Below, in pieces: positions 32,940 through 41,034 of a DNA stretch of 64,000 nt (positions are counted from its first letter, which is position 1; each line of letters begins with the position of its first letter). The notes under the pieces were generated by a model that saw only the letters and a program-made list of their open reading frames with translations, was not told the DNA's origin and searched no databases. Source of the stretch: G963662905 sp963662905 (GTDB lineage: Bacteria > Bacteroidota > Bacteroidia > Bacteroidales > WRLA01); the NCBI GenBank assembly GCA_963662905.2, contig CAXXFD010000003.1, positions 2,294,001 through 2,358,000 of the forward strand, in the 5' to 3' direction. The translations under genes and the position numbers were made by a program.

Positions 32940-33975
32940 GATTTAAACGGATATAAACCGGTAAATGTCCGCTGGCGCCGCCATAGTATTCCCTTCCTTT
33001 GGTGCGTTGCGGTCGCCAGGTCCTGCGGGCTTCGTCAAAATAAAGGAGGTCTTTTGCGTCTAAAACATGTCCTTTTCTTCCGGAAACCTTCAAACCGCTG
33101 CTGGTACTGTCGATCATGGATTGGGAAACAATCATCTGGTCAAACATATGCCATTGTTTGCTAAAATAACTTCCTTTGCCATTATAGAAATTTTCCATTT
33201 GCATATTGAACATGCGGATATTGCGCCTGCGCGTATCGGGCAGATCGGCATTAAGATAGGAAAGCAGGGAAGGGTCAATGGGATTATCATTGAAATCGCC
33301 CATTACGATAATCTTTGCGTTTGGATTGATGTTCAAAAGTGAATCGCAGGCGCTTTTTATTTTTAAGGCTGCCTGCACCCTGCTGCGTTCGGTTTTGCCT
33401 TTGCCGAGCCATCGGTCGGGCCATTGGTTTACAAAAATATGGATGCTGTCCCGATCCAAAATCCCGCTTACATAAAGTGCCGGCCGCGCAGGATTGTTGT
33501 TGCGTTTGTTCTTTCTGCTGGTGATATCAATCGTATGCCAATGCAATGGGCGAAAATATTTTTTCCGGTAAACCAAGGCCACATCAAGGCCCAATAGTTC
33601 CTTCCCTTCTTTAAAGATGTAGCTGTAACTGCCATCACTTAAAGGATAAGTATCAATCAGGTCATCAAGGATTTGCGCATTTTCAATTTCAGCCAAACCA
33701 ACAATGAAAGGAAGCGCTGTGCTGTCGGTTGCAGCAATGGCCTGAGCAACTTTCTGAAGCTTATTTTGATAACGTTCTGTATTCCAGCTAACTTTAAATC
33801 CGGGCAGGTATTCTTCGTCCCGTCGGTTGGGATCATTAATCGTATCGTAAAACTCATCGGTATTATAAAATACTACCGTATAATGATCCGTACGGTGCTC
33901 GTCCGAACAGGCCGAAAAGAAGCCCAATGACAGGATTATTAGAAAGAAGGGAAAGGTTTTTTGCAGCATAAGCAT
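32935..33975 (-). CDS. EEP family lipoprotein, paralogue with altered active-site motif
   Basis: This 346-residue protein has a lipoprotein signal (FFLIILSLGFFSAC; start at 33975 or, as likely, 33969). The EEP motifs are present (VVFYNTDEFYD, LAEIENAQ, IFVNQWPDRWLGKG, IVMGDFNDNP), but the C-terminal Ser-Asp-His is Ser-Gly-His (GGASGHLPVYIRL). The Asp that pairs with the catalytic His is therefore missing. It may have weak or altered activity. Its ATG overlaps the upstream coiled-coil lipoprotein stop (TAATG), so translation is coupled. Confidence 0.85.
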   Translation of the reverse strand: MLMLQKTFPFFLIILSLGFFSACSDEHRTDHYTVVFYNTDEFYDTINDPNRRDEEYLPGFKVSWNTERYQNKLQKVAQAIAATDSTALPFIVGLAEIENAQILDDLIDTYPLSDGSYSYIFKEGKELLGLDVALVYRKKYFRPLHWHTIDITSRKNKRNNNPARPALYVSGILDRDSIHIFVNQWPDRWLGKGKTERSRVQAALKIKSACDSLLNINPNAKIIVMGDFNDNPIDPSLLSYLNADLPDTRRRNIRMFNMQMENFYNGKGSYFSKQWHMFDQMIVSQSMIDSTSSGLKVSGRKGHVLDAKDLLYFDEARRTWRPQRTKGREYYGGASGHLPVYIRLNQ

Positions 33976-34832
33976 TATTTCAACATAATCACCAGATAAT
34001 CCGACGCTTTCCAGAATTTATCCGTATCAAGAATTTGGATTTCTTCCACCTTATCTACACCTGAAGTCCGGTAGGAGTTTTCCGGATGCTTGCTGAGGAT
34101 CTTGATTTTATCGTGATACACCGGGATGCGCGTCGTTTCACGGATATCAATAGCAGTAAAATAATCCTTATTGAAATCGGCTTTGAGCTCTTTTTTCTTG
34201 CCAATGCCGAGGAATCCGCCGGTTTTTGTAATCACGCCATTTTCGATGAGTTCGTCTTTTGTGCCCATCACATACCAGCGCTTGTGCAGTTCGCTGTCCT
34301 GTGTTTTTGCGATATCTGCCAAAGTATCGCGTTGCTGCTCCAGTTGTGCGATAAAACTTTCGAGCCCTTCAATCTGGATGTTTTTTTCAGCCAATTGATA
34401 CCGAAGCTCTTCAATTTCCTTATCTTTTTCTTTTATCTGACTCTCGAGCCAGCCCACCATTTTTTGCAGTTCTTCTGCTTTATGCTGCGATGAAAGCGCA
34501 TTGCGGCGGAGGGCTGCAAGTTTTTCCCGGTTCTGCTTCAGCAGATCATAAATCGTGCGGATATCATCATTAATGTCGTCTTCGAGCTTGCGGTTTTTCT
34601 CCGGGGATTGCAGGCTGCGCACCGAAATAAGTTTCTCTAATCTTTTGATCGAATCCAGATTTTGCTGAATGCTGTTAAAAGCCCCAACAAACTGGCTGAG
34701 GTTTTCCTGCCCGCTGCTTATTTCCAGGCGGAGGCTGTCATTTTCTGCTGTAGCTTTTTCCATTTCATGGCGGTAGCATGATGTGCTGAACAAAATGGAA
34801 ACAATTGCCAGTAAAAAGATGAGTCGTTTCAT
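33975..34832 (-). CDS. Coiled-coil lipoprotein of unknown function
   Basis: This 285-residue protein has a lipoprotein signal (MKRLIFLLAIVSILFSTSC). A long coiled coil at residues ~22-170 is rich in Glu/Lys/Leu heptads (KDKEIEELRYQLAEKNIQIE). A C-terminal globular part of ~100 residues follows (WYVMGTKDELIENGVITKTG, GFLGIGKKKEL, FTAIDIRETTRIPVY). I recognise it as a recurrent Bacteroidota hypothetical protein but not its function. A role in tethering or spacing between the outer membrane and another structure is possible. It follows the S4 gene by 61 bp and overlaps the next gene by one base. Confidence 0.78.
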   Translation of the reverse strand: MKRLIFLLAIVSILFSTSCYRHEMEKATAENDSLRLEISSGQENLSQFVGAFNSIQQNLDSIKRLEKLISVRSLQSPEKNRKLEDDINDDIRTIYDLLKQNREKLAALRRNALSSQHKAEELQKMVGWLESQIKEKDKEIEELRYQLAEKNIQIEGLESFIAQLEQQRDTLADIAKTQDSELHKRWYVMGTKDELIENGVITKTGGFLGIGKKKELKADFNKDYFTAIDIRETTRIPVYHDKIKILSKHPENSYRTSGVDKVEEIQILDTDKFWKASDYLVIMLK

Positions 34833-34893
34833 ATGATTGCTTTGTTTTTGGTTTACTGTTCCAATAACGGATTTAAAATGCTGAAAGTATAAA

Positions 34894-35268
34894 CTATACG
34901 TTTTTCAGCCTGTCGATTTCGCGGCGGTCTTTTTTAGTGGGGCGTCCCTCGCCGCGCCTGCGCTGTTCGCTATTGTATTTTTGCAGCATCTCGATGCGTT
35001 CGTATTCCTCGGCAGGTGTAAGGTCATCAATAAAACCATCCACCAGTTTTGCGCCCACACGGTTTTGAAGCAATTGTTTGATGCTGATTGTCCGGTGCAG
35101 CGGCCCCTGCTGTGCCATGATAATGTCGCCCACCCGAACCTCACGGCTGGGTTTTACTTCCTGTTCGTTGACCTTTACCTTCCCTGCTTTGACCATCTGC
35201 GTGGCCAGGCTGCGCGTTTTATAAATCCGCACCGCCCACAAAAATTTATCTATCCGAACTCCATCCAT
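34894..35268 (-). CDS. hslR: S4-domain RNA-binding heat-shock protein (Hsp15/HslR-like)
   Basis: This 124-residue protein begins with an S4 domain (RIDKFLWAVRIYKTRSLATQ, then VKAGKVKVNEQEVKPSREV; residues ~4-65). A basic tail follows (RRRGEGRPTKKDRREIDRLK). This matches Hsp15, which binds stalled 50S subunits carrying a nascent peptidyl-tRNA and helps to recycle them. The length is normal (E. coli ~133). The gene symbol is by family resemblance only. Confidence 0.82.
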   Translation of the reverse strand: MDGVRIDKFLWAVRIYKTRSLATQMVKAGKVKVNEQEVKPSREVRVGDIIMAQQGPLHRTISIKQLLQNRVGAKLVDGFIDDLTPAEEYERIEMLQKYNSEQRRRGEGRPTKKDRREIDRLKNV

Positions 35269-35596
35269 AATGCGAAATTAAGGATTTTATGGTTTTGATG
35301 GATGTTTGCTTGATGATTGTCTATTATGGTAAAATTTTAAACCTGCTGCACCTTTTAAAAATGGCGCAATGAAACCACCGCAATTTTTAGAATAATTCTA
35401 AATATTTTCACTCATCATGAAAAAGGGGCCACTCATCACGAAAAACAGCCCGTTCATACAATAAGTCCTTTTGCGTAAAATTTCAATAAGAAGATTTTGT
35501 ACTTTGTGAAAACTTACTGTATTGAAAATTTTGAACAAGGCAGATATGTGAAAATCACTTAAAATAAAAACAATATAATAATTAGAGCACCTCAAT
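35269..35596. other. Intergenic region, no gene seen
   Basis: This AT-rich 328-bp stretch separates the divergent S4 and FISUMP genes. It holds two imperfect direct repeats with core CACTCATCA-GAAAAA near 35410 and 35432, and no clear terminator. It probably contains the promoters of both genes, but I could not find a convincing TAnnTTTG element. Confidence 0.4.
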
Positions 35597-36556
35597 ATGA
35601 AAAACAGAAACATTCTCCTGATACTGGCAAGCATTTTTGCAATTGCCTTTTTTATGCAATCCTGCAATAAAGACGATGAAAACAAACCACCGCAATGTAG
35701 CATTAGCAGCCCCGCCAACGGGGACAAGCTCAATAAAAACCACAGCATAACCATAGCGGTAGAAGCAAACGACAGCGATGGGTCAATAGCCGAAGTGCGC
35801 TTTTATGTTGATGATGAGGGCATAGGTTCCGCCACCAGTTTTCCGTACAATTATGTGTGGGATGCCTCTGCTGAGGATGAAGGCACCCACCAGCTTAAAG
35901 CCACTGCAATCGACAACAGCGGAGCCTCTGCTTCCGATCAAATCAGTATTGTATTGGAAGGAAACGGTAGTGGCGGCTCCTGGAATCCCGTTACCAACCC
36001 CGCCACAGGCCAAACCTGGATGGACCGTAACCTCGGTGCCTCACAGGTAGCCACCAGCAGCACCGACGATCAGGCTTATGGCGACCTCTACCAATGGGGC
36101 CGTGGAACCGATGGCCATGAAAAGCGAAACTCAGAAACAACAACTTTTTTGTGTAATAGCGATACACCCGGGCATGGCAATTTTATTACCGTTAGTAGCT
36201 TTCCTTACGACTGGCGCAGCCCGCAAAACGACAACCTATGGCAGGGTAAAAGCGGTATAAATAATCCTTGCCCCAGCGGTTATCGCTTGCCCACCAATGC
36301 AGAATGGGAAGCTGAACGCCAAAGCTGGAGCAGCAATAATGCAGCCGGTGCTTTTAATTCGCCGCTTAAATTGACCCTGGCTGGCAGCCGCGGTCACTAC
36401 AGTGGTTCGTTCTGGCTCGTAGGTTCCCATAGCTTTTACTGGTCTAGCACAGTGGATGGTACTTACGCTAGACTTCTAAACTTCGACAATTTGGGTGCCG
36501 GCGCTTACAGCTACAGCCGGGCGTGCGGATGCTCTGTGCGTTGCATCAAGGATTAG
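35597..36556 (+). CDS. Lipoprotein with Ig-like and FISUMP (Fibrobacter succinogenes major paralogous) domain
   Basis: This 319-residue protein has a lipoprotein signal (LLILASIFAIAFFMQSC). An Ig-like domain follows at residues ~35-125 (CSISSPANGDKLNKNHSITI, EVRFYVDDEGIGSATSFPY), then a FISUMP domain (~135-319) with the typical TGQTWMDRNLGASQVATS, YGDLYQWGRGTDGHEKR, PCPSGYRLPTNAEWE, FYWSSTVDGTYA and SVRCIKD end. FISUMP domains are surface domains with a C-type-lectin-like or formylglycine-enzyme-like look; ligands are unknown. A second copy of the last six-codon sequence occurs 1.8 kb downstream (38341-38352). Confidence 0.87.
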   Translation: MKNRNILLILASIFAIAFFMQSCNKDDENKPPQCSISSPANGDKLNKNHSITIAVEANDSDGSIAEVRFYVDDEGIGSATSFPYNYVWDASAEDEGTHQLKATAIDNSGASASDQISIVLEGNGSGGSWNPVTNPATGQTWMDRNLGASQVATSSTDDQAYGDLYQWGRGTDGHEKRNSETTTFLCNSDTPGHGNFITVSSFPYDWRSPQNDNLWQGKSGINNPCPSGYRLPTNAEWEAERQSWSSNNAAGAFNSPLKLTLAGSRGHYSGSFWLVGSHSFYWSSTVDGTYARLLNFDNLGAGAYSYSRACGCSVRCIKD

Positions 36557-36557
36557 A

Positions 36558-37074
36558 CACTTTGAAAGCGAAGCGATTTGATAATTTTTTACCCTGAGCG
36601 ATAGTCGAAGGGTGACACTTAAACTCCCTGTCCCGCAGGGCAGGGGATTTTCAAATACCGCCTGCCTGTGCTGAGCATTTGCCGAAGTATGGCGGTCGAA
36701 TTATTTTGAAAATATGGGTATAAAAGAAAAGTTAGAGATTTGTAGGGATAAATCACGGTTCACCCTCTTCAAAGAAGGCATGTTTCACAAATGCTAAAAT
36801 GAGGATGCTATGGTTTTTGTGAAACTTGTAAGATCTTATAGGGTAAGCTTAAAATTTGTGAAAAGTTTAGGTGCTGGAGTTCTGAGCCTGGGTTTTCCGC
36901 TTAGTGAGGTCGAAAAAGGAAATTTGAGTTTGGCTGGTGTTTCGGAAAAAATTAGAGCAAAGGGTATTGAAGAGGACGGTGGAAATATAGTTTTTTTGCT
37001 CCTCTCTGGCGCGGATTTGCAATCCGTGCCCATAAAAGTCTTAATACAGCAAGCAAACTTCCCGTATTTTATGT
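36558..37074. other. Intergenic region with REP-like repeats, no gene seen
   Basis: This stretch holds several dispersed-repeat-like sequences: CCCTGAGCGATAGTCGAAGG near 36592, a hairpin CTCCCTGTCCCGCAGGGCAG at ~36625-36645, TGAGCATTTGCCGAAGTATG near 36673 and a palindromic REP at 37008-37030. An 88-codon open frame at 36810-37076 reads through these repeats (LLSGADLQSVP is the translated REP), so I do not call it a gene. Confidence 0.5.
37008..37030. repeat. REP-like palindrome, copy 1
   Basis: The 23-bp imperfect palindrome has arms GGCGCGGATT and AATCCGTGCC around a TGC centre. A second, more degenerate copy in the same orientation is at 38311-38333, on the other side of the ATPase gene at 37133-38266. 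The two copies therefore bracket that gene. Confidence 0.65.
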
Positions 37075-37100
37075 AATTTGGTAAGTTTAGTTGCCAAATT
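37075..37100. promoter_or_regulatory. Operator-like inverted repeat over the ATPase promoter
   Basis: AATTTGGTAA (37075-37084) and TTGCCAAATT (37091-37100) form 10-bp arms with one mismatch and a 6-bp spacer. The right arm covers the TTG -33 element, so a bound protein would block transcription. Confidence 0.55.
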
Positions 37101-37121
37101 AACGATTTTACTGTATATTTG
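37091..37121 (+). promoter_or_regulatory. Promoter of the AAA_14/DUF4143 ATPase gene
   Basis: TTG at 37091-37093, a 20-bp spacer and TATATTTG at 37114-37121 match the Bacteroidota consensus. The ATG at 37133 is only 11 bp after the -7 element, so the leader would be very short or absent. Confidence 0.65.
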
Positions 37122-37132
37122 CTGTAAAACTA

Positions 37133-38266
37133 ATGGCAATGTGGATAAGCAGATATTACGAATCAAAAACCGGGTTTTTAAAAAAAGCTAAAGTGAATTT
37201 GCTATATGGGCCAAGAAGGGTGGGGAAAACAGCTTTGATTGATAAGCTGCTGCTAGACAAAGATATAAAAGTGTACCATGGTAATGGTGATGATATTCAG
37301 TTACGGTTTATATTAGGTTCTGAGGATAAAACAAAAATATTGTCGTCGCTTGGCGATTATAACTATATTTTTATTGATGAGGCCCAACGAATAGAAAAGG
37401 TTGGTTGGGGATTAAAGATCTTGGTTGATAACTTACCTGAGTCAATTATTATAGCCAGCGGGTCATCTTCGTTTCACCTTTCTACTCAGGTGGGTGCGCC
37501 ATTAATAGGGCGGAGTATTACGAATATATTATATCCAATTTCAGTAATTGAACTAAAAAATCAATTTGGAGGTATGCATATCATGCAAAATCTGGAAAAC
37601 TATTTAATATTTGGTATGTATCCCGAAACCTTGAGCTTTACTAATAACAACGACAAAATTTCATACTTGCATGAGTTAAGAAATTCATATCTGTTAAAGG
37701 ATATACTAGAACTGGAAAACATTAAAAATGCCAGTAAATTATTTGATTTATTGAAGTTGCTATCATATCAAATTGGAAGTGAAGTTTCGTTGAGCGAGTT
37801 GGGAAATGCGTTGAGCCTGGCAAAACAAACTGTAGCAAGGTATATCGATTTACTTGAAAAAGCTTTTATTATTAAGAAAATTGGAGGATTTTCGAGTAAC
37901 TTAAGAAAGGAGGTTACCAAAACGAACCGATACTATTTTTATGATAATGGAGTACGTAACTCAATAATCAACAATTTCAATATGCTTGAACAAAGAGATG
38001 ATATTGGATTACTTTGGGAAAACTTTATGGTTATGGAGTGTCTTAAAAAACAGCAATATCATCAAATTTACAGCAATAATTATTTTTGGAGAACCTATGA
38101 TAAAAAGGAAGTTGATTTTGTTGAAGAACGAGACGGAAAATTATATGGTTATGAATTCAAATGGAATCCTAGAAAAAACAAAATTCAAAAGGAATGGCTA
38201 AACACTTATTCAAATGCGAGCTTTGAAATAGTTAACAAAGACAATTTTTTACAATGGTTGCAATAA
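37133..38266 (+). CDS. AAA_14/DUF4143 ATP-binding protein
   Basis: This 377-residue protein has Walker A YGPRRVGKTAL (residues ~25-35) and Walker B YIFIDEAQRIE (~80-90), with the IIASGSSSFHLS sensor segment that marks AAA_14. A winged-helix-like region follows (SLSELGNALSLAKQTVARYI), then the C-terminal DUF4143 with a nuclease-like β fold (KKEVDFVEERDGKLYGYEFK, a PD-(D/E)xK-like pattern). Family members are abundant in Bacteroidota accessory regions. Their function is unproven, though the nuclease-like end suggests defence or plasmid maintenance. The second ATG (37139) is an alternative start. No partner gene is adjacent. Confidence 0.85.
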   Translation: MAMWISRYYESKTGFLKKAKVNLLYGPRRVGKTALIDKLLLDKDIKVYHGNGDDIQLRFILGSEDKTKILSSLGDYNYIFIDEAQRIEKVGWGLKILVDNLPESIIIASGSSSFHLSTQVGAPLIGRSITNILYPISVIELKNQFGGMHIMQNLENYLIFGMYPETLSFTNNNDKISYLHELRNSYLLKDILELENIKNASKLFDLLKLLSYQIGSEVSLSELGNALSLAKQTVARYIDLLEKAFIIKKIGGFSSNLRKEVTKTNRYYFYDNGVRNSIINNFNMLEQRDDIGLLWENFMVMECLKKQQYHQIYSNNYFWRTYDKKEVDFVEERDGKLYGYEFKWNPRKNKIQKEWLNTYSNASFEIVNKDNFLQWLQ

Positions 38267-38310
38267 CAAAATTCAAGATCTCAATAATTACAGATCCCCG
38301 AATGACCCCT

Positions 38311-38333
38311 GGCGCGGATTTGCAATTTGTGCC
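38311..38333. repeat. REP-like palindrome, copy 2
   Basis: GGCGCGGATTTGCAATTTGT continues with GCC. It differs from the copy at 37008-37030 at two positions in the right arm, which weakens the palindrome. It is followed 8 bp later by TCAAGGATTAGA, identical to the 3' end of the FISUMP gene at 36546-36557. Confidence 0.6.
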
Positions 38334-38390
38334 TGTTGCCTCAAGGATTAGATATGAGTGCGAAAGCGGAAAGTAGCTTTTAACTTTCAT

Positions 38391-38436
38391 ACTTTCGCAC
38401 TTGTCACTTTCACACTTTCGCACTTGTCACTTTCAC
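38391..38436. repeat. Two perfect 23-bp tandem repeats before the array
   Basis: The unit ACTTTCGCACTTGTCACTTT continues with CAC. It is repeated exactly at 38391-38413 and 38414-38436. It lies just upstream of the ATG at 38452 and may result from slippage. Confidence 0.75.
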
Positions 38437-38451
38437 ACTCTTAAAAAAAAG

Positions 38452-39087
38452 ATGAAAATAAACATACTAAGCATACTCATTGGGCTCATAAGCATGGGCG
38501 CTTTCGCGCAAAATTCTATTGATGCGAATTTCTTTAAATCCCGTAGTGATGATGTTATGGTAGATATTTCGCATTGCAGTTCCATTAAATCCCGTAGTGA
38601 TGATGTTATGGTAGATATTTCGCATTGCAGTTCCATTAAATCCAATAGGGATGATGTTATGGTAGATATTTCGCATTGCAGTTCCATTAAATCCCGTAGT
38701 GATGATGTTATGGTAGATATTTCGCATTGCAGTTCCATTAAATCCAATAGGGATGATGTTATGGCAGATGTTTCACAAAGAAGTTCCATTAAATCCAATA
38801 GGGATGATGTTATGGCAGATGTTTCACAAAGAAGTTCCATTAAATCCCGTAGTGATGATGTTATGGTAGATATTTCACATTGCGGTTCCATTAAATCCCG
38901 TAGGGATGATGTTATGGCAGATGTTTCACAAAGAAGTTCCATTAAATCCCGTAGTGATGATGTTATGGTAGATATTTCGCATTGCAGTTCCATTAAATCC
39001 CGTAGGGATGATGTTATGGTAGATATTTCGCATTGCAGTTCCGTTAAATCCCATAGGGATGATGTTATGGTAGATATTTCGCATTGA
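38452..39087 (+). CDS. Signal peptide fused to a 17-residue tandem repeat (probably a gene start captured by a REP array)
   Basis: From the ATG at 38452 the first ~28 residues are a convincing signal peptide (MKINILSILIGLISMGAFAQ, cleavage AFA-Q) followed by NSIDANFF. Then come 11 copies of a 17-residue unit (consensus KSRSDDVMVDISHCSSI), ended by a TGC-to-TGA change in copy 11. The 51-bp unit is a multiple of three and leaves several frames open on both strands, so an open frame here is weak evidence of coding. The likeliest reading is a secreted-protein gene truncated by the array. Expression of a secreted repeat peptide cannot be excluded. Confidence 0.35.
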   Translation: MKINILSILIGLISMGAFAQNSIDANFFKSRSDDVMVDISHCSSIKSRSDDVMVDISHCSSIKSNRDDVMVDISHCSSIKSRSDDVMVDISHCSSIKSNRDDVMADVSQRSSIKSNRDDVMADVSQRSSIKSRSDDVMVDISHCGSIKSRRDDVMADVSQRSSIKSRSDDVMVDISHCSSIKSRRDDVMVDISHCSSVKSHRDDVMVDISH

Positions 39088-39119
39088 AGTTCCATTAAAT
39101 CCCGTAGGGATGATGTTAT
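38536..39119. repeat. 51-bp tandem repeat array, left part (units 1-12a)
   Basis: Units start every 51 bp from 38536 (38587, 38638 … 39097). The core is AAATCCCGTAGGGATGATGT followed by TATGGTAGATAT; ATCCC-GTA-GGGAT is a palindrome in intact units, and variants (GTAGTGAT, CAATAGGGAT, CCATAGGGAT) disturb one arm. Two versions of the unit tail alternate (CGCATTGCAG and CACAAAGAAG). Unit 12 is cut by the IS21 element after 23 bp. There are no spacers, so this is not a CRISPR array. The core resembles REP hairpins next to the IS200-like transposase gene at 43916. Confidence 0.92.
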
Positions 39120-39248
39120 TGGATATTCCGGACTAAGCTGACCCACCCGACCGGCTGAAATAAACAGCAATAAAAAGCCATCAAAGACTGCCAATCCGGC
39201 GGATACTGACCCCCCTAAAACGGGAGAAGGCACTTCAAGCAACCAAAT

Positions 39249-39395
39249 CCGGAGCATGTTGACCCTTTTTCATGAGACAAGGATGGAGAAAACCGGAGCA
39301 TGTTGACCCGCTTTCAGTGGAGCACTGGCTGAATTCCGGAGCATGTTGACCCACTTTAGAGAGGGGCACAATATAATTCCGGAGTATATTGACCC
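39249..39395. repeat. Internal transposase-binding repeats of the IS21 left end
   Basis: CCGGAGCATGTTGACCC occurs at 39249, 39293 and 39336, and as CCGGAGTATATTGACCC at 39379. The spacing is 44, 43 and 43 bp. Related sequences lie at the tip (CCGGACTAAGCTGACCC, near 39128) and at the right end. Multiple terminal repeats bound by IstA are a known feature of IS21. Confidence 0.8.
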
Positions 39396-39458
39396 TTTTT
39401 TTGTCACTTTTTCGTGAAGTTTCAGTATTAGCCAGCTATAACCAACACAAAGAATGCG

Positions 39459-41030
39459 ATGGCCGGTAAACCCAAACCCATGAGTCAGATAAAACAATTA
39501 TTGAGGATGCACAAGCAGGGTAATAAACACAGGACTATTGCCCGTAACCTTGGCATAAGCAAAAACACAGTAAAGAGCTATTTAAAGAAAGCAGGTGCGC
39601 TTAGCCAGAGCACCGCTCAGCTACTAAAGCTCGAAGACCCTGAACTGGAAGCACTCTTCCATGCAGGCAGCCCTGCTTATAAGGATGAACGTTACCAGTA
39701 CCTTAAAGACAGGCTTGGTCACTATGCCCGGGAATTGCAAAAAACAGGCGTAACGCGCCTTTTGCTATGGGAGGAATACAAAGAAACCACAGCTAAGCCA
39801 TATGGCAAGACCCAGTTCTGCTACCATCTCTCCCAGTACCTGTCGGCTAAAAAGCCATCCATGGTTTTGCACCACAAACCCGCTGAGAAGCTTTTTGTGG
39901 ACTTTACAGGCAAGACCATTTGCTATACCGACCCAAAGACAGGCGAGCTGATCAGCTGTCAGGTTTTTGTAGCCTGCCTGCCCTATTCCGATTATGGCTT
40001 TGCCATTGCAGTGCCCAGCCAAAGCAGCCAGGACTTCCTTTATGCCCTAAGGCGCTGTTTGGAACATCTGGGCGGAGCACCACAGGCACTGGTAAGCGAC
40101 AACCTCAAAGCATCTGTTGACCAGGCAGACCGCTATGAGCCCGATATCAACCGCAGTATGGAAGATTTTGCCAACCACTATGGCTGTACCGTAGTTCCTG
40201 CCAGGGCATATAAGCCCAAAGACAAAGCCCTTGTGGAGAACCAGGTAAAACTGGTCTACCAGCGCGTTTTTGCAAAACTCAGGAACCAGGTGTTTTTTAG
40301 CCTTGATGAGCTAAACGGCGCAATAGCAACAAAGGTAGAACAGCACAACCAGACCCGTATGCAGCAAAAGCCATGGTGCCGCCAGGAGCGTTTCCTTGCA
40401 GATGAAAAGAACAAACTGGCGCCCCTTCCACGGCAGCCCTATGAGCAAAAATATTACTGCTCGCTCAAAGTGGCACAAAACAACCACATTTACCTTGGCC
40501 GTGACAAGCATTACTACAGTGTGCCTTATCAACATATCGGCCAACAGGCCAAGGTTATCTATACCCGCAATACCGTGGATATATATTTGGGGCAAAAGCT
40601 TATAGCGGCGCACCTGCGCAATTACAAACAGGGCGGATACTCCACCTGTAAGGAACATTTATGCCCCGCCCACAAACACCACCTTGCGCGCAGCCCACAG
40701 TACTATCTTGATAGGGCCATGGAACTCAGCCAGGATCTGCACAGGCTCTTTATATTGATGTTCGGCCGCACTGACCGCTATGCAGAACAGCTCTACAAAA
40801 GCTGCGACGGGCTGCTGAGGCTTTGCCGTACAAGCGATAAGGCTGCTTTTGAATCTGCCTGCCGCATGGCAATTGACAATGAAGTGTTTACTTACCGCTT
40901 TATATCCAACATACTCACAAACAAAACTGCTGGCCAACAAAACAATGCGCCACAAAAAGCCCTTCCCAGGCACGGCAATATACGGGGCAAAGATTATTAT
41001 ACACAACAACAGTTAACCCTTAATATCTGA
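39459..41030 (+). CDS. istA: IS21 transposase IstA
   Basis: This 523-residue protein has an N-terminal HTH (HRTIARNLGISKNTVKSYLK), then the DDE integrase core: Asp in KLFVDFTGKTICY, Asp in QALVSDNLKASVD and Glu in KPKDKALVENQVKLVYQRV. A Mu-type C-terminal β domain follows (YYCSLKVAQNNHIYLGRDKH). Length and residues are normal. It precedes istB by 4 bp. Confidence 0.95.
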   Translation: MAGKPKPMSQIKQLLRMHKQGNKHRTIARNLGISKNTVKSYLKKAGALSQSTAQLLKLEDPELEALFHAGSPAYKDERYQYLKDRLGHYARELQKTGVTRLLLWEEYKETTAKPYGKTQFCYHLSQYLSAKKPSMVLHHKPAEKLFVDFTGKTICYTDPKTGELISCQVFVACLPYSDYGFAIAVPSQSSQDFLYALRRCLEHLGGAPQALVSDNLKASVDQADRYEPDINRSMEDFANHYGCTVVPARAYKPKDKALVENQVKLVYQRVFAKLRNQVFFSLDELNGAIATKVEQHNQTRMQQKPWCRQERFLADEKNKLAPLPRQPYEQKYYCSLKVAQNNHIYLGRDKHYYSVPYQHIGQQAKVIYTRNTVDIYLGQKLIAAHLRNYKQGGYSTCKEHLCPAHKHHLARSPQYYLDRAMELSQDLHRLFILMFGRTDRYAEQLYKSCDGLLRLCRTSDKAAFESACRMAIDNEVFTYRFISNILTNKTAGQQNNAPQKALPRHGNIRGKDYYTQQQLTLNI

Positions 41031-41034
41031 TATT

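Noticed and set aside
36810..37076. 88-codon open frame between the FISUMP and AAA_14 genes
   Set aside because: It reads through dispersed repeats (LLSGADLQSVP is the translated REP palindrome), has no plausible domain, and ends against the promoter of the next gene.
38433..39257. 274-codon minus-strand open frame through the 51-bp array
   Set aside because: The 51-bp period keeps several frames open on both strands. There is no start signal, and the frame runs into the IS21 end.
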